DNA of 64,000 bases. Origin: Penicillus capitatus (lineage: Eukaryota; Chlorophyta). Each line of letters begins with the position of its first letter. Positions within the stretch are counted from its first letter, which is position 1. The stretch spans positions 806,001 through 870,000 of the forward strand of contig OZ287699.1 in the NCBI GenBank assembly GCA_965649825.1, in the 5' to 3' direction. The position numbers and the translations under genes are program-made. Under the pieces are notes generated by a model. The model saw only the letters and a program-made list of their open reading frames with translations. It was not told the origin of the DNA and did no database searches. This document shows, piece after piece, positions 10,035 through 21,306 of the stretch.

Positions 10035-12228
10035 ATGAGGCGCGCGTGTATACAGTTCTCGAATCTCCGCTTTGCGACAGAACGCTCACCTGTGCTGGCA
10101 TCGCGTGGGATGGTGGCGAGCACGCAGCCTTTGGCGTCCGAGGCAGGATTACGCATCTTGCGCCAAGGAGGCAACGCAGCAGATGCAGGCAAGACTCACA
10201 CTTCGATCACCTCTGAAGCGAACTTCTCTGCGCTTAGCCGTGGCCATGGCTGCCGCTCTGAATGTCACGCAACCTTGGTCGACGGGTAAGGAAAGATCGT
10301 TGTGCAAAACCTTGCATCAAAGATGGATCTCAGGAATTGGAGGAGATGCTTGTGCATTGTACTACAACAGCTCAAGCAGAAAGGTTGAGAGTTTGAGTGG
10401 ATTTGGACGATCGGGTGCCGCCTTTACCCGCGAACGCGTGATCGCTGATGGCTTTCAGAACTGTGCAATCCCTGCAGAGCACGGGTCTGTTGACAAACCA
10501 AATGCTCAGAGCAGTTACAAGTGGACTGTAGTTTGGCCGTCATGGTTCCTGGCGCTGTTCAGCTTTTTGACGACGTTTTGACGCACTGGGGACAGCTATC
10601 TTTCAAAGAGGTCTTACAGGATCGATTTCGCCATCAAATCAAGGAATCTGTCGCTGTCAGGTATTGGCTCCGGCCATCGAGTTATGCGAGCACGGATTTC
10701 CAGTGGCCCCAATGTCCGCCGGTGGATGGAAAAAGGACTTCCATCGACTCAAGGCACGTGGATATTTGGCATAATGGCGCAAGGAGAAATGCAGATGTGC
10801 CTGCAGGGAGAAGGTTGTTCGTGCTACAAGACATCATCTGGTGAACCACCTTTTCCAGGAAAAAGGATGAAGAACTTGGATCTGGGTCACACTTTTCGAC
10901 GCATCAGTGAAATGGGCGCCAGAAAAGGGTTTTACGAAGGAGAGATCGCCGAGGCCATCGTTGCAGCGGTGAAGCAATTTGGCGGTGTGCTGACGCTCGA
11001 TGATCTCAAGGCCATCGAATCTGCCCAACCTGTGACACCAACACACACAGCCTACAGAGGCTATCGTGTGTGGGAAGTGCCTCCTCCTAGTCAGGTAAGC
11101 AATCACCATCTAGTGCACCGCACCGCACCGCACCGCCCTACACCTGTTCGTACCTGTCAGGGGATCGTTGTCCTGGCCGCCCTGAATCATCTGGAAGAGC
11201 TGTTGCCGAATGCTTCCTCTGCCACGTGGGGATCGGACCATGTGCTCCATGCACAGATCGAGGCACTGCGTCTGGCTTTCTTTGATGCTTTGCAGTTCAA
11301 CGCAGATCCAACGACGACAGAGGTTCCCATCGAGAGTCTGGTCGACAAGGAAGAAGCAGCAAAGCTCAGAGTCACACATAGGCTATCTCGACAGGTCGGT
11401 CACTCATTTACAACATTCCTGTTAATTAGTCATGATGGTTGGCAGGCTTCAAGTTTGAAACGACGTGCGAATGCTGGAGATGAAGATGGCATCAAGGATT
11501 CGAACACTGTATATTTCTGCGCTGTCGATGCCGACGGAAATGCGTGCTCCTTCATCAACTCCATCTTTGAGGCATTTGGCACAGGTATTGTACCCGCAGG
11601 ATGTGGATTTGCCTTGAACAACAGGTCATCACCCTTCTACGTGTTTGCATCTGTCTCACGTTGTCTGTAGAGGATGTTGCTTTTGCATGTCGGATGCTCA
11701 TCCAAACTCCATCGGACCATCGAAGCGTCCCTATAATACGATCATACCTGGGATGTGTACTGACGATGAAGGGCAGCTATTCTGTGCATTTGGTGTCATG
11801 GGTGGATTCATGCAGCCTCAGGGTCAACTCCAAGTCTCATCCAGCATTCTGTCGTGCGCGATTGGATGTCATGCTGTGCAGGTGCTGACGGATCTGATTG
11901 ATTTCAAGATGGATCCTCAAGCGGCATTGGACGCACCGCGATTCTGCATCACAGGCATCCATTCTTCATTGGGGCCTAAAACGGTGGAAGAAAGCAGGTG
12001 CCAAGACAATCTTCATGATTGGAGACATCTCAAATTTGTGTTCGTAGGGTGAGCATTGAGAATGGTTTCGACAACGAGGCTATCGAGAAACTGAAAGAGA
12101 GAGGCCATAGGGTGACACAAGATCTAAGCTGTTTTTATGGACACGGTCAAATCATTCTCCGCCGTTCCGAAGGCGTCCTGTGGGGTGGTACAGATCCTCG
12201 TGGAGACGGAGTAGTCATGGGATTCTGA
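10035..12228 (+). CDS. GGT: Gamma-glutamyltransferase family protein
   Basis: Ntn-hydrolase of the gamma-glutamyltranspeptidase family (transfer or hydrolysis of the gamma-glutamyl group of glutathione-like substrates), closest in outline to single-chain bacterial-type members. Landmarks: SPVLASRGMVASTQPLA, GGNAADAAVAMAAALNV, a TGIGGDA block, LAVMVPGAV, PPPSQGIVVLAALN, the nucleophile Thr in DSNTVYFCAV, GFALNNR, RPYNTIIPGM and DPQAALDAPRF. Exons traced: 10035-10188, 10238-10285, 10334-10484, 10532-10610, 10661 onward, to 11094, 11161-11394, 11446-11624, 11671-11833, 11882-11997 and 12048-12228. The first intron is GC-AG (GCAAGA donor). One intron between 10661 and 11094 is unresolved. The intron 11095-11160 contains a short CGCAC repeat. 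No signal peptide is evident. Confidence 0.92.
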
Positions 12229-13002
12229 TCGCTTTTTCGTGGTTTGCTCAGTCTTTTTCAAACAGTATCCAGAACGAAATCCTCTTAAAATTTTCCGATC
12301 TATGTTGATCTATGTTGGCTCACCCCTGCGACGCGTTTTGGGGTCGCCACCGTAGCGTTGCTGACACGAAAAAGGAACGGGATGTACAACTAAATCGAAC
12401 AAGTTTTTGCAGGGTAGCCAGCGTCACGTCAGGTATATCGCGAAATAACACCATTCCTTAATGCGCCTTTCCCTGTGCACTCGAACGCTCTGTGGAGCGC
12501 AAATCCTCAATACCGTCATCGGGCGACTCATCTGAGTTCATATTGGCAGAACTGATCAAGGGCTTTACTCAAGTTTGATCGTGCAGAGAAGGAATCCCTC
12601 CGCCAATGATTGCGCCATCGATATACACGGCAGCAAGCGTCACGACTAGAAGAATCTCAGCTATGACTCCTATTCGTAGCTTTCATTCGCATCCCGATTC
12701 CGACTTCGACACCGTTTTGTGTAAACACCACTCGATTTGTCCTCGGAATCTCGGTGTTTGGAGCTCTACAATATACTTCTCACGTGGAAGCTATCAGTTT
12801 ACGGTTTCTTCTTGACAGCACAAAGGTAGTCTCGCCGAACACTTCTTCATACTCGACGACCCACTTTTCCTTTCTTAGAGAACACTTATGCACAGTCAAA
12901 GCGTATCCGTAACGCGTCAACAACACACATTCGACGAGAGTTCTTAGTAACTGCTATGTGTCGATCTTCGATAAAAGATGTTTCCTCATCTTTGTCGCTG
13001 TC

Positions 13003-13117
13003 AACGTCGGCCAGACAGCCGAGTCCGGACCGGTTGAAGGACCGCGCTGGGAAACTCCGTCGGCAGTGCGCAATCACATAGCAAGACGAAACGACAGAAC
13101 AGTTCTCACGTTAAATA
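13003..13117 (+). repeat. Direct repeat, copy 1
   Basis: Begins at AACGTCGGCCAGACAGCC and includes GGAAACTCCGTC, CACATAG and ACAGAACAGTT, shared in order with 13722-13836 at roughly three-quarters identity by eye. The spacing of about 720 bp would fit ends of a small decayed element. Confidence 0.8.
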
Positions 13118-13721
13118 CCTTGGACCCTGGAACGTCACACAATTATGTAAGCCTCTCGTCTTCTTTACGACAAGGGCGCAGCCACCGAATTGTCTGATGG
13201 CGTGGCGCCACGCGAACGGTTTGCGCGATGCAGCGACCTCTCGCCAAATGGCCCAAGGCGGAGACTGAGGCACTCTTCACACGGGCGCACCCGCCTTCAC
13301 GCTGATGCACACTCCGAGGCATTCTGTTTCACCGTTCTGCTGCTTCCCGTTGCGGCTCTGACACTGACAGAATGAGCGGCGGACAACACAGGAAAAGCGC
13401 AGCGGAAGTCTTGTGTCTTGCGCTGTCCAAGGCACGGTCTTCGGTCTCTTCCGAGGCAGCGAGTTCAATCCTCCCCTGGCGCTGGGCAGCGCTCAGCGAC
13501 GGTCTCTCGGTCGCGCATCACTCTGGTTGGCGAGTCGGTTCTGCCAAAGGCACTCGGGCGGAGCAGCGCTCAGCAACGCTTCGGCGAGTCAGTCCTGTTC
13601 GGCACTCGTGCCGGGCAGTGCTCGGTAACACACATGGGTGGACGGCGCAGAGAAACGGGAGACAGACTGCGCCGTGAGTCGGCGAAAACCAAGCTCTCGT
13701 CGCCCGCTCCGAAACCATGTG

Positions 13722-13836
13722 AACGTCGGCCAGACAGCCAAGTTCGGACCGGATGGCGAACCGTGCAAGGAAACTCCGTCCGCAAATGTATAATTACATA
13801 GTTAAACGAATACAACAGAACAGTTGCCGTGTAAAC
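13722..13836 (+). repeat. Direct repeat, copy 2
   Basis: Same order of blocks as copy 1 at 13003-13117 with scattered substitutions. No protein lies between the copies. Confidence 0.8.
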
Positions 13837-14725
13837 ACTCAGAATGACGTCAGCCCTTCTGTCACGCACTCGTCGAACGAACGGGTTGGGAAGCGGTCAC
13901 GACGAAGGTTTATCGCTTACACAAGACTGTCAACAACTGAATAATCGAGGTTAAATACCCGAGAAACGAACTAACAAGTCACATCAAGTCTTCCTGGGCC
14001 ACTCGTTGGTCTACTGCGCGGAGGTGGGCATTACGTAACTGTGACACCTTCCTCATACCATCGTCTGCATGATGAGCCTCTCGCGCAACGAGCGTCACAA
14101 TACCCAACAGCGCAGACCAAAAATTCCGGAGCGCGCAGCCCTGAAGTCCTGTGCGCGCACTGCAGCCAACTCGACAACGGAGAGGATAACGCCACGGAGC
14201 CCTTCCCCTCAGGCGCGCGCTGCCAGGGAGCGAATGACGCAACCTTCTGTGTCCCCGTGGGGAATTGAGCCCGACCCTGCTGGCAAAGCCAAGTATGCTT
14301 TCCGCTACACCACGGAGACGTTCTGGATGAGGGATGATGCGTGTATGATGTGCACATGTGTGTGTCGACGATTCTCTCGGATCGTAGAACATCAGCTTCT
14401 TCAGACAAAAAAGCCCGAGGCGCCGAAGTCCGCCCACGTTTAAAGCAGTATGGGTATAAAGTGAATTCAAGTCTCGTGCTGAAATCGGACACTCGCAACT
14501 GCGTTTCTCACGAACAGATCGGCGAGCACGAGTCGTCATGGGGACGTATGCAGGGAAGTCGGGCGACAGAGTGGCTTTTAGAAAACCGGAAGGACTCGAA
14601 GAGCAAAGCTTAGGAAGAGTGACGAATAGATGCGACCCAAACTGATACTCCATAGCACTGCCGTACAGCTTCCTATTGGTCTAAAAGACCATCGACCTCG
14701 TCAGAGAGTTTCTTTGCCGACTCTA

Positions 14726-14926
14726 TTGCTATCGGGATACGCTTTTCCCGACAAGTGTCAGATCGCTGTCTGCACTGCAGTCGGTCAGTGCTGTATTCAA
14801 TCTGTTTCGATCATGCATGGAAATGGTGTGATAACTGTCGAAGTGAGGAAGCCGTCTGCCTTCGAGCTAAAATGGGAGTACAAGAAACTTCTCCACCAGA
14901 CAAAGCACTTCTCAAATGCGTGGTGA
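14726..14926 (+). pseudogene. Fragment copy of the PSMB4 3' end, intron retained
   Basis: Homologous to the reverse complement of about 2611-2830. It reads KCQIAVCTAVG, then a decayed copy of the last PSMB4 intron (still with the ATCATGCATGGAA block), then FELKWEYKKLLHQTKH and a TGG-TGA end. The 3' splice site ATAG of the parent is changed to ATAA-C, and all upstream exons are missing. Because the intron is kept, copying was at DNA level. Confidence 0.9.
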
Positions 14927-15138
14927 TGTCAAGGACTACTTGTTTAACTCGGCATTCGCATTACAACAGTTGTCTCGGTTGCAAAGAATCCTCTCGCTCT
15001 TTCGGCGTCACTAGTATACAGCTTGTGCAGCAATAAGACAAATAATCAATGCCCTCACACATTTCACTCGGAGATGCATGCTCCAGGAATTCTCCATGAC
15101 AAATAAGAATGAGAATGTTGAATGAAGTACAGCTGGGC

Positions 15139-17180
15139 TTAAGTACGACGCGCCATCTGTTTGTTGAGGAATCTCTCAGCTGTTAAGAAACAATCATCTA
15201 ATTCCAATTCGGCATCGATCAATGATTTTCTTTCTAGGACAGATGGGCCTTCGATACCTCGGCCCTCTCCCCTGGGAGCCGGACCCACTTTGTCAGGGAA
15301 GCAACCAATGTCCGGCGTAATTCCTGCGCAAGATCCATCCAGGTGACAGAAGTGAAGGGTAGACAAACCTTTCTGGTCGATGTCTGTGTAGTCGGGCGTC
15401 TGGTAGCGAGCAACAGTGACAAACAGAGCAGAACCATCCTGAAGTTCGAAGACATTCTGAATCTTGCCCTTGCCAAATGTGCGGTCTCCTGTGCATTTAG
15501 CCAACACATGCATCGTGTTTAGGACGAGGGTATTGGATGATCACGTACCGATGATTTCAGCACGGTGATTGTCACGCAGAGCACCGGCGAGAATTTCGGA
15601 GGCTGAAGCAGAGTCTTCATTAACCAGCACCACCAATGGTTTGTCTGTTTCGGAACTGCCATCCATCAAGTTTATGTCCTGCTGGGCCACGGCATTGCGT
15701 CCTGTTACATGAAAGACGCTGGCTGGACCATCCAGCCAGATCCTCGCAATGTCCAAGCCTGCCTGGACAAGACCACCTGGGTTGCTGCGCAGATCCAACA
15801 CAAAAGCATCCACTCCATCATCTTCCAAATCGGCAACAGCCGTGTGTACGGCCTAGAATGCATGCCAAGAATAGAAGACTGTCGACAGAACTGCTTCGAG
15901 ATTTGTTGCCTGTGAAGCTTTGTTGCTGAAGTTTGTGAGTTTAATGTATCCAAGATTCGCACCAGCTTCTTCGATCTTGCTATAGTATACTGGATTGAGT
16001 TCCACCACCTCTCGCTTCATCTGTACGCTCTTGTATTTAATCTTCGGCTTTTCTTCGACTCTGGCCGGGACGCCAGGAATACCATCCGTTCTGCGAGCGA
16101 GCTTAACGGAGACGGTCGTTCCGTTCTTGCCTCTCAAAGACATGGCCGCTTCTTTCCCATCCAATCCACGTGTTGATCTACCGTTAATGCTTACCACCTG
16201 TCCTCATTTCCATGAACCTCTGGAAACGCTCAGCATAACATCCATTACCTCGTCTCCCGGTAGCACCCCGGCCTTCTCTGCTGGACTGCCCTGCAGCGGT
16301 GCCAGAACGACGATTTTTCCGCTGGAAGGATCCGAAGCGATGAGCAGTCCAACTCCTTGCACTTCGCCGGATGAGCTCATCCGGAAGGAGGCGTAGTCTC
16401 TACAAACACCACCACCTTGCTTCCAAAGATTGGCTGGTCAGATGGCAAGCATCCAGACGGAACGTACTCTGGCAGGACGAGTCGGGTATAGGGATCGTCC
16501 AAGTCTTTCAGCATGCCTTCGATGCTCTGGTAAGCAGTATCGGCATCTTCCGCGTTGTACGCTTCCATCAAGTAAGTGCGGAGGTCTTGACGCCAACTAT
16601 CGCCTGTCTCGTCGACAAAGACTTTATCGACGACATCCCACGCCTCCACGAGAGTCTTCTGCACGGCGAAGACTTCTGGATTGTTAGATGCCGGAAAGCG
16701 CTGAATCTCGGCCATGGCTGGACCCGAACAGAACAGCAGTCCTGCCGTCGCTGTGGCAAACGTCACAGTGCAGAGAGCCTTCAAAGACTCGCCGACGCTA
16801 TTTAACACATGTCCGGTTCCCGAATCTCTCTTTTCGGTGGCCTCAAAACACGCTGGTGTCTGACCGGATGCACGAATCCTCGACGAATGGGTGCGAGGAA
16901 TTGAATGCCGTGACGGTCGTCTTCTCAGTGGGCCGAATTGCGCGTTCTGTGGAAACGTACAGCGTCGCATGTTGTTGTCGTCTACGCGGAAGGAATGGGA
17001 TGAAGGGGTGATTGACAGCATTACAGACAGCAGACTCTCGTTTTGAGAAGGGCATTTCTCACGACGCTGCGTTGCTTCTACTACTGCTTGGTAAATGCGT
17101 ACAGGTGGGGATCCTTGGAATTCAATGGAAGGATGCTGCCTGAATACATTCTGACCAAACATGTGGAAACATCTCGACAA
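15139..17180 (-). CDS. CtpA: C-terminal processing protease, thylakoid lumen (D1 protease)
   Basis: Serine endopeptidase of family S41 that trims the C-terminus of photosystem II protein D1. Exons: 17180-16468, 16399-16249, 16197-15892, 15852-15549, 15488-15369 and 15323-15139; introns are 39-68 nt and in phase, for 592 residues from the most upstream start. The leader is bipartite: a basic Ser/Arg-rich stretch, then the hydrophobic LCTVTFATATAGLLF ending in a SGPAMA cleavage site, as for lumen targeting. A PDZ region (SGEVQGVGLLIASDP, VVSINGRST) precedes the catalytic block, with Ser in NEDSASASEILAGAL and Lys in TFGKGKIQ. The start could be any of several Met between 17180 and 16969. A decayed fragment of this leader lies at 1575-1715. 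Confidence 0.93.
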
Positions 17181-18576
17181 AGATGGGAAAGTGTCGATCT
17201 AACGTCGATGAGATTTGCGTTTGTTTATCTGCCTGTCTACTAACTCGAAAATAACTTGACATCTGCTTTATCGTAACAAGGCAAGGGTCATTATGGACTG
17301 CTGTATAACAAGAAGCCAGAAGACTCTTTGATAATCGTCCGAATCTTCTTTTGCATACATACCCTAAATGGGACAGGATCGAACCGAAGCAACGAATGCA
17401 CTCGTTATTGGACGATCGGCAGAACTTCTTTCACTCTAGATTAACGGACTCAAAAGTTCGGCGTTGTTAGCAAAGATCTTGCATTAGGAAAATAAAAAAG
17501 AACATACTTAGTGACAGGAACTCAACATCTGAAATGTAGGCGAATTCATGCGAAATGAGATGCCTTTGTTGTTATGAATAGCGAAGGAAAGATGCCACAT
17601 GGTCGGAAGAGAGGGAAAGAAGATGCAACGACCATCGATTCAGCAGTGGTATCTCTATGACATTTCCAAGCTCTTTCTTCTCTGCACATGAATGCAGGTC
17701 TACAGAGAGAAAATTGACGAATGGTCTTTGTTCAGAAATCGATAGAAGTTGTTGTTGTTAAATTAGCACAACTGGAGAAAGAACCCGTACAAAAAGAAAT
17801 GTCCAGCAGGTTTTCAACGTTCGCAGACAGAGGGGGCACCATCAACAGCTTCTGAGCATTCATGGACGACAGCACTTCCGAATTCAGTCGACGCCTCGCC
17901 CAGACCTGTTCATCAGGGACGAACGCGAAACGGGCATCCAGACAACGAAGACGAACGACTAAGAATTAATGTGGACCGAGAAAAGTAAAAGAATGGCATC
18001 TACGGTGTGCCTGAGGACATCTGTGATTCGCAGCCAATCTTGACGACGACGCATGGTACTTATTCTAGGTAACAGAAGATGTTGCCATTATTGTTGTTTC
18101 TGAGCTTGAAAAGCTGTCAGTTGTGATAGATATGAAATGCTGAATCAAATGCCACACAGGAGTGAGATCTACGTTAATTGATTTAAAGATCGGTCACTGA
18201 TTCTGTCAGCTCTTCTTAGAAACATCATGAATGAATTCGAAAAGAAACAGACGGTGGAAAGCGCATCCAGATTCAACGCCACGCAGTGCATTATTAAAAA
18301 CAGTGTGAACTGAAAACGGAGCTTATTTCTAAAGCAGGACCTACTACGCAAAGTCAATCGATGCCTCCTATTCATACATACGACGAGGTAAAGCCTCTGG
18401 ACAACGAGATCGAAAATCAGATGCAGTCGATCACTGATAGGTAGGACTCATGAACGAATAAAAAGAAGAAATCCTTGCACGACAGATATGTATCACAGGT
18501 TGGGTGGGAGGCAGAGATCAAAATCACACACACATTCAGCGTTCATGCATGACGCTCGCAGCGGAGAACTGACTTT
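17181..18576. other. Intergenic; contains the outer edge of the inverted repeat at 17713
   Basis: No conserved frame. 17713-18576 is present in mirror form at 52319-53185, so it was copied along with the gene block although it encodes nothing obvious. Confidence 0.6.
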
Positions 18577-20437
18577 CTAGTGGAGATTGCTTCCTCTGAT
18601 GGCCATGTCATTCGAAGAGATGCGCAGCTTCTTTCGGAGCATCACGCAGAGACTCTCCAGGACGAGGGACAGAGCCGTCTCGAAGGAGGCACCCATCTGC
18701 ATGATGCTCATCCTTCCCTCCGGCAGCGAGGACACCATCTCCGCGTCCAGACCTCCAAGCTTTCTGTTCATGACCGGCATAGAGGGCGGCAACGTCTGCG
18801 ATGCGATGCGTATCACGCCATCCACGAATGGCAAGGGAGCCGTCTTGTGCGCCGTGAACGCAACCACGCGTGCTCTCGACCTCAGTGCCTCCAGGGACAG
18901 CGCATTCACCTAGAGCAACACGCACGCACCATCCACGCTCAGTCCCACAAGATCAGGAAAAGGGGGCGTGGGATACCGTGCTGTAGTAACTCGGTCCAGC
19001 CGCGACTACGAAGAGATCGCCGGTCGTCAGCGCAGGGGTGTTGGTATCTCCCACGAAGTAGGCCTTGAAACCCAGGTTGTGCAGATTGATGGCGAAGGCT
19101 TTCAGAACGAGTCCTTCTCGGCCGACGCCATAGCAGCAAATGCGATTGGCATCTCGAATCGCACGCGCCAGTCCTGTCACATCTCGAGGGTCGACAGACT
19201 GAAGAATTGTGGACAATTCATCGAGCACAGCTGACTGCACGTAGCCAAAGTCTTCATTCCTCCTGTCCTCCTGTCTTTCTCTCTTGTTCCCAATCATCAT
19301 CGGTGCATCAATGTTGTCGGAGTCGAAAGTGCTTGATTCCTCGGAACGAGGTTCGCTTTGCTGCAGACATGCATTCGCCGTCAGCGTCATACGGCGCCGC
19401 CGGGATCGCACCTTGATTGGATCACGCTTGTATCGTGCGAGTCTGTTCTTCAGCCACACAGACACCTGCAGCTCCGTCACCGGACCTGCCTCCTGCACAG
19501 CCCGAAACAGCTCTGGCGTTGCCTTGGTGTATCCTGCAGCAGCACGGCATCCGTTCGGTCGACTGCGTGTCAGATGGCGAGGATCGGCGTGCCTGTTCGA
19601 AAGTGTTGCTCCAGATGATGAAGCTGCGTGTTGTTCGGCTTCCATCTGTTCTTGGGCGCCGTGCCGCACGAGTCTTCGCTCCGACGCTGAGGTGAGGCGC
19701 GCTGTGATGTCATCTCTTCCTTGACGACAGGCTCATTCCACGACGCGCTGCGAATCGCAAGAGATGGCTCGAACAGTCCCGCGCCACATCGATGGGTGGG
19801 ATGCTCCATCTGCTGCGGTTGGCTCGATAGTGTCGGCGGCAGCGTCTTCGACACGTGGAAGGCGTCGGACGGCAATGACCTGTCGAAGTCTGTGATCAGC
19901 AGTCGGTTCGATGCGGCCACGTGCAGCTGCTGCAGACTCCCCACGGACGCCTGGGCTTCCTGGTGCAGACTCGCCGCCGTTGTCAAGTAATCCCTGAGAA
20001 CATCCATCGATGGGAGATTGGGAGAATCGAATGACGGACTTTGTGAATGTCCTCGCCGAGGCGGGATCGAGTGAGTCGGTCAGGTCGTCGTAGATGCGGT
20101 CTCCTGACATGGGAGGGGGCGAGCTTCCACTGCTGGCGTTCTGAAAGGGACATTGCGTCGTCAAGGGCTGACTGTACAGTCCTGGACACTCGTCAAAGAA
20201 TCCACACCCCTCGGCCATCGGCGTCGTCTGGAACTCGTGCGCCTGAAGATTTCCGAATGCGGGGGAAAGCGGATAGCTCTGGCTGTAGCACAAAGGACCG
20301 CCTCCACTCGTGAGCTGCGTCGTCGAAGCGGAATCGGTCGAAAGATCGTTCGGAACGAATGGCGCAAGAAAGCTCTCCTGCGTGCACAGCGCCAGGTCTT
20401 CTGGGGAGATATGCACGTCGATTAATCCCGTGTCCAT
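18577..20437 (-). CDS. Homeodomain-SIS fusion protein (left copy)
   Basis: Five exons: 20437-20040, 19993-19593, 19533-19412, 19360-18977 and 18909-18577, in phase, 545 residues. Residues 1-230 are Ser/Pro/Gln-rich with no family. About 238-295 form a homeodomain-like fold: RWKPNNTQLHHLEQHF (helix 1), ATPELFRAVQEAG (helix 2) and ELQVSVWLKNRLARYKRD (helix 3, with W48 and N51 kept but F49 and R53 replaced by Leu). After a polar linker, residues about 340-545 are a sugar isomerase (SIS) domain like 6-phospho-3-hexuloisomerase: GVGREGLVLKAFAINL, GDTNTPALTTGDL, FETALSLVLESL and NDMAIRGSNLH. The second intron is GC-AG. The third intron (51 nt) carries a 4-bp indel between copies without affecting the frame. 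One protein rather than two genes is inferred from phase and the lack of a stop. Confidence 0.8.
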
Positions 20438-21306
20438 GCTTCAACGACCGGTTCTTCCTGAAACAACGACGACGCCGTCAGGGAGGGGTCTTCCGCCCGT
20501 TGTGTTACGAGGTGCCGCGGAATGGCGATGGTTGAAGCGTGGGATGGTAAAGACGAGCTGTCGATGGACCGTCAAAGGACTAGCTTGGAAGTGATGGCCT
20601 CGGTAGCGATGAGACCAATAGAGACGCAGAGAGCGAGGAAGGTCCAACCGTCGACGCAGATGTTTAGACGCAGGTAATGGCACGAAGACCCTTTTTGGAG
20701 ACGGGATAAGGTGCTGTCAATATCTCGGCGGCAGCCGCACGGCGTTTTGGCTCTCCGTCAGGTACGAATGGCGGTTAGACGAAGGCGCCAACGAGGTCGA
20801 GGCGACAACCGCGATGGACTGCAGGTGTCCTGAACACGCAGTCGGGTGTCGATGCCATGCAGTGTGCATGTAAGCTGCTGACGCGGATGCGGGCACGGTT
20901 AGGAAATGGCGAACGACGGTGCGCCGTTGTGGATCGCGAGGGACAGGACTGAGGCATTTCTGGCCTCATGTCTGTGAGACGACTCTCGATAGATATCTCA
21001 TTTCTTAAACACTCCATTCATTTCCCTCTCCCTTTTAAGAACACCCTTCTGCTTGCCCACGATCGAAAATCGCCAAAAAACAGTACGTTGACAAATGACA
21101 TCGCCATCCTTCCGACTGGTATCCATCCCCCTCACTATCGAAGTCAAAGACTCTCAACAGCACATCGGCCAAGATATAAGTGCACGTCGTCGATGATTTC
21201 CGCGACTAGAGCTGCGCCGAGAACACGAAAAAAAGGTACCGAGGAGAACAGGATCAATAAGTCCTGTCAAAAAGGCCGATCGATAGATGCCGCCGACGCA
21301 CGGGCA
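20438..21306. other. Intergenic between homeodomain-SIS and Argonaute (left copy)
   Basis: About 870 bp, mirrored at 49584-50453. Nothing protein-like is recognised. It is upstream of the homeodomain-SIS start and downstream of the Argonaute stop, so it probably holds the promoter of the first. Confidence 0.6.

Larger units (their letters stand above)
12229..14725. other. Repeat-rich gene desert
   Basis: No conserved protein in about 2.5 kb. It contains a pair of about 115-bp direct repeats (13003-13117 and 13722-13836) flanking a GC-rich block with degenerate short repeats (GCGCTCAGC, GGCACTCG). Frames of 90-224 codons on both strands at 13979-14653 overlap each other and look like chance openings in GC-rich DNA. 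Confidence 0.6.

Noticed and set aside
13979-14653. Overlapping frames of 90-224 codons on both strands
   Set aside because: They overlap each other, match no family, and lie in GC-rich repeat-containing DNA next to a pseudogene fragment. No splice or start context supports one of them.
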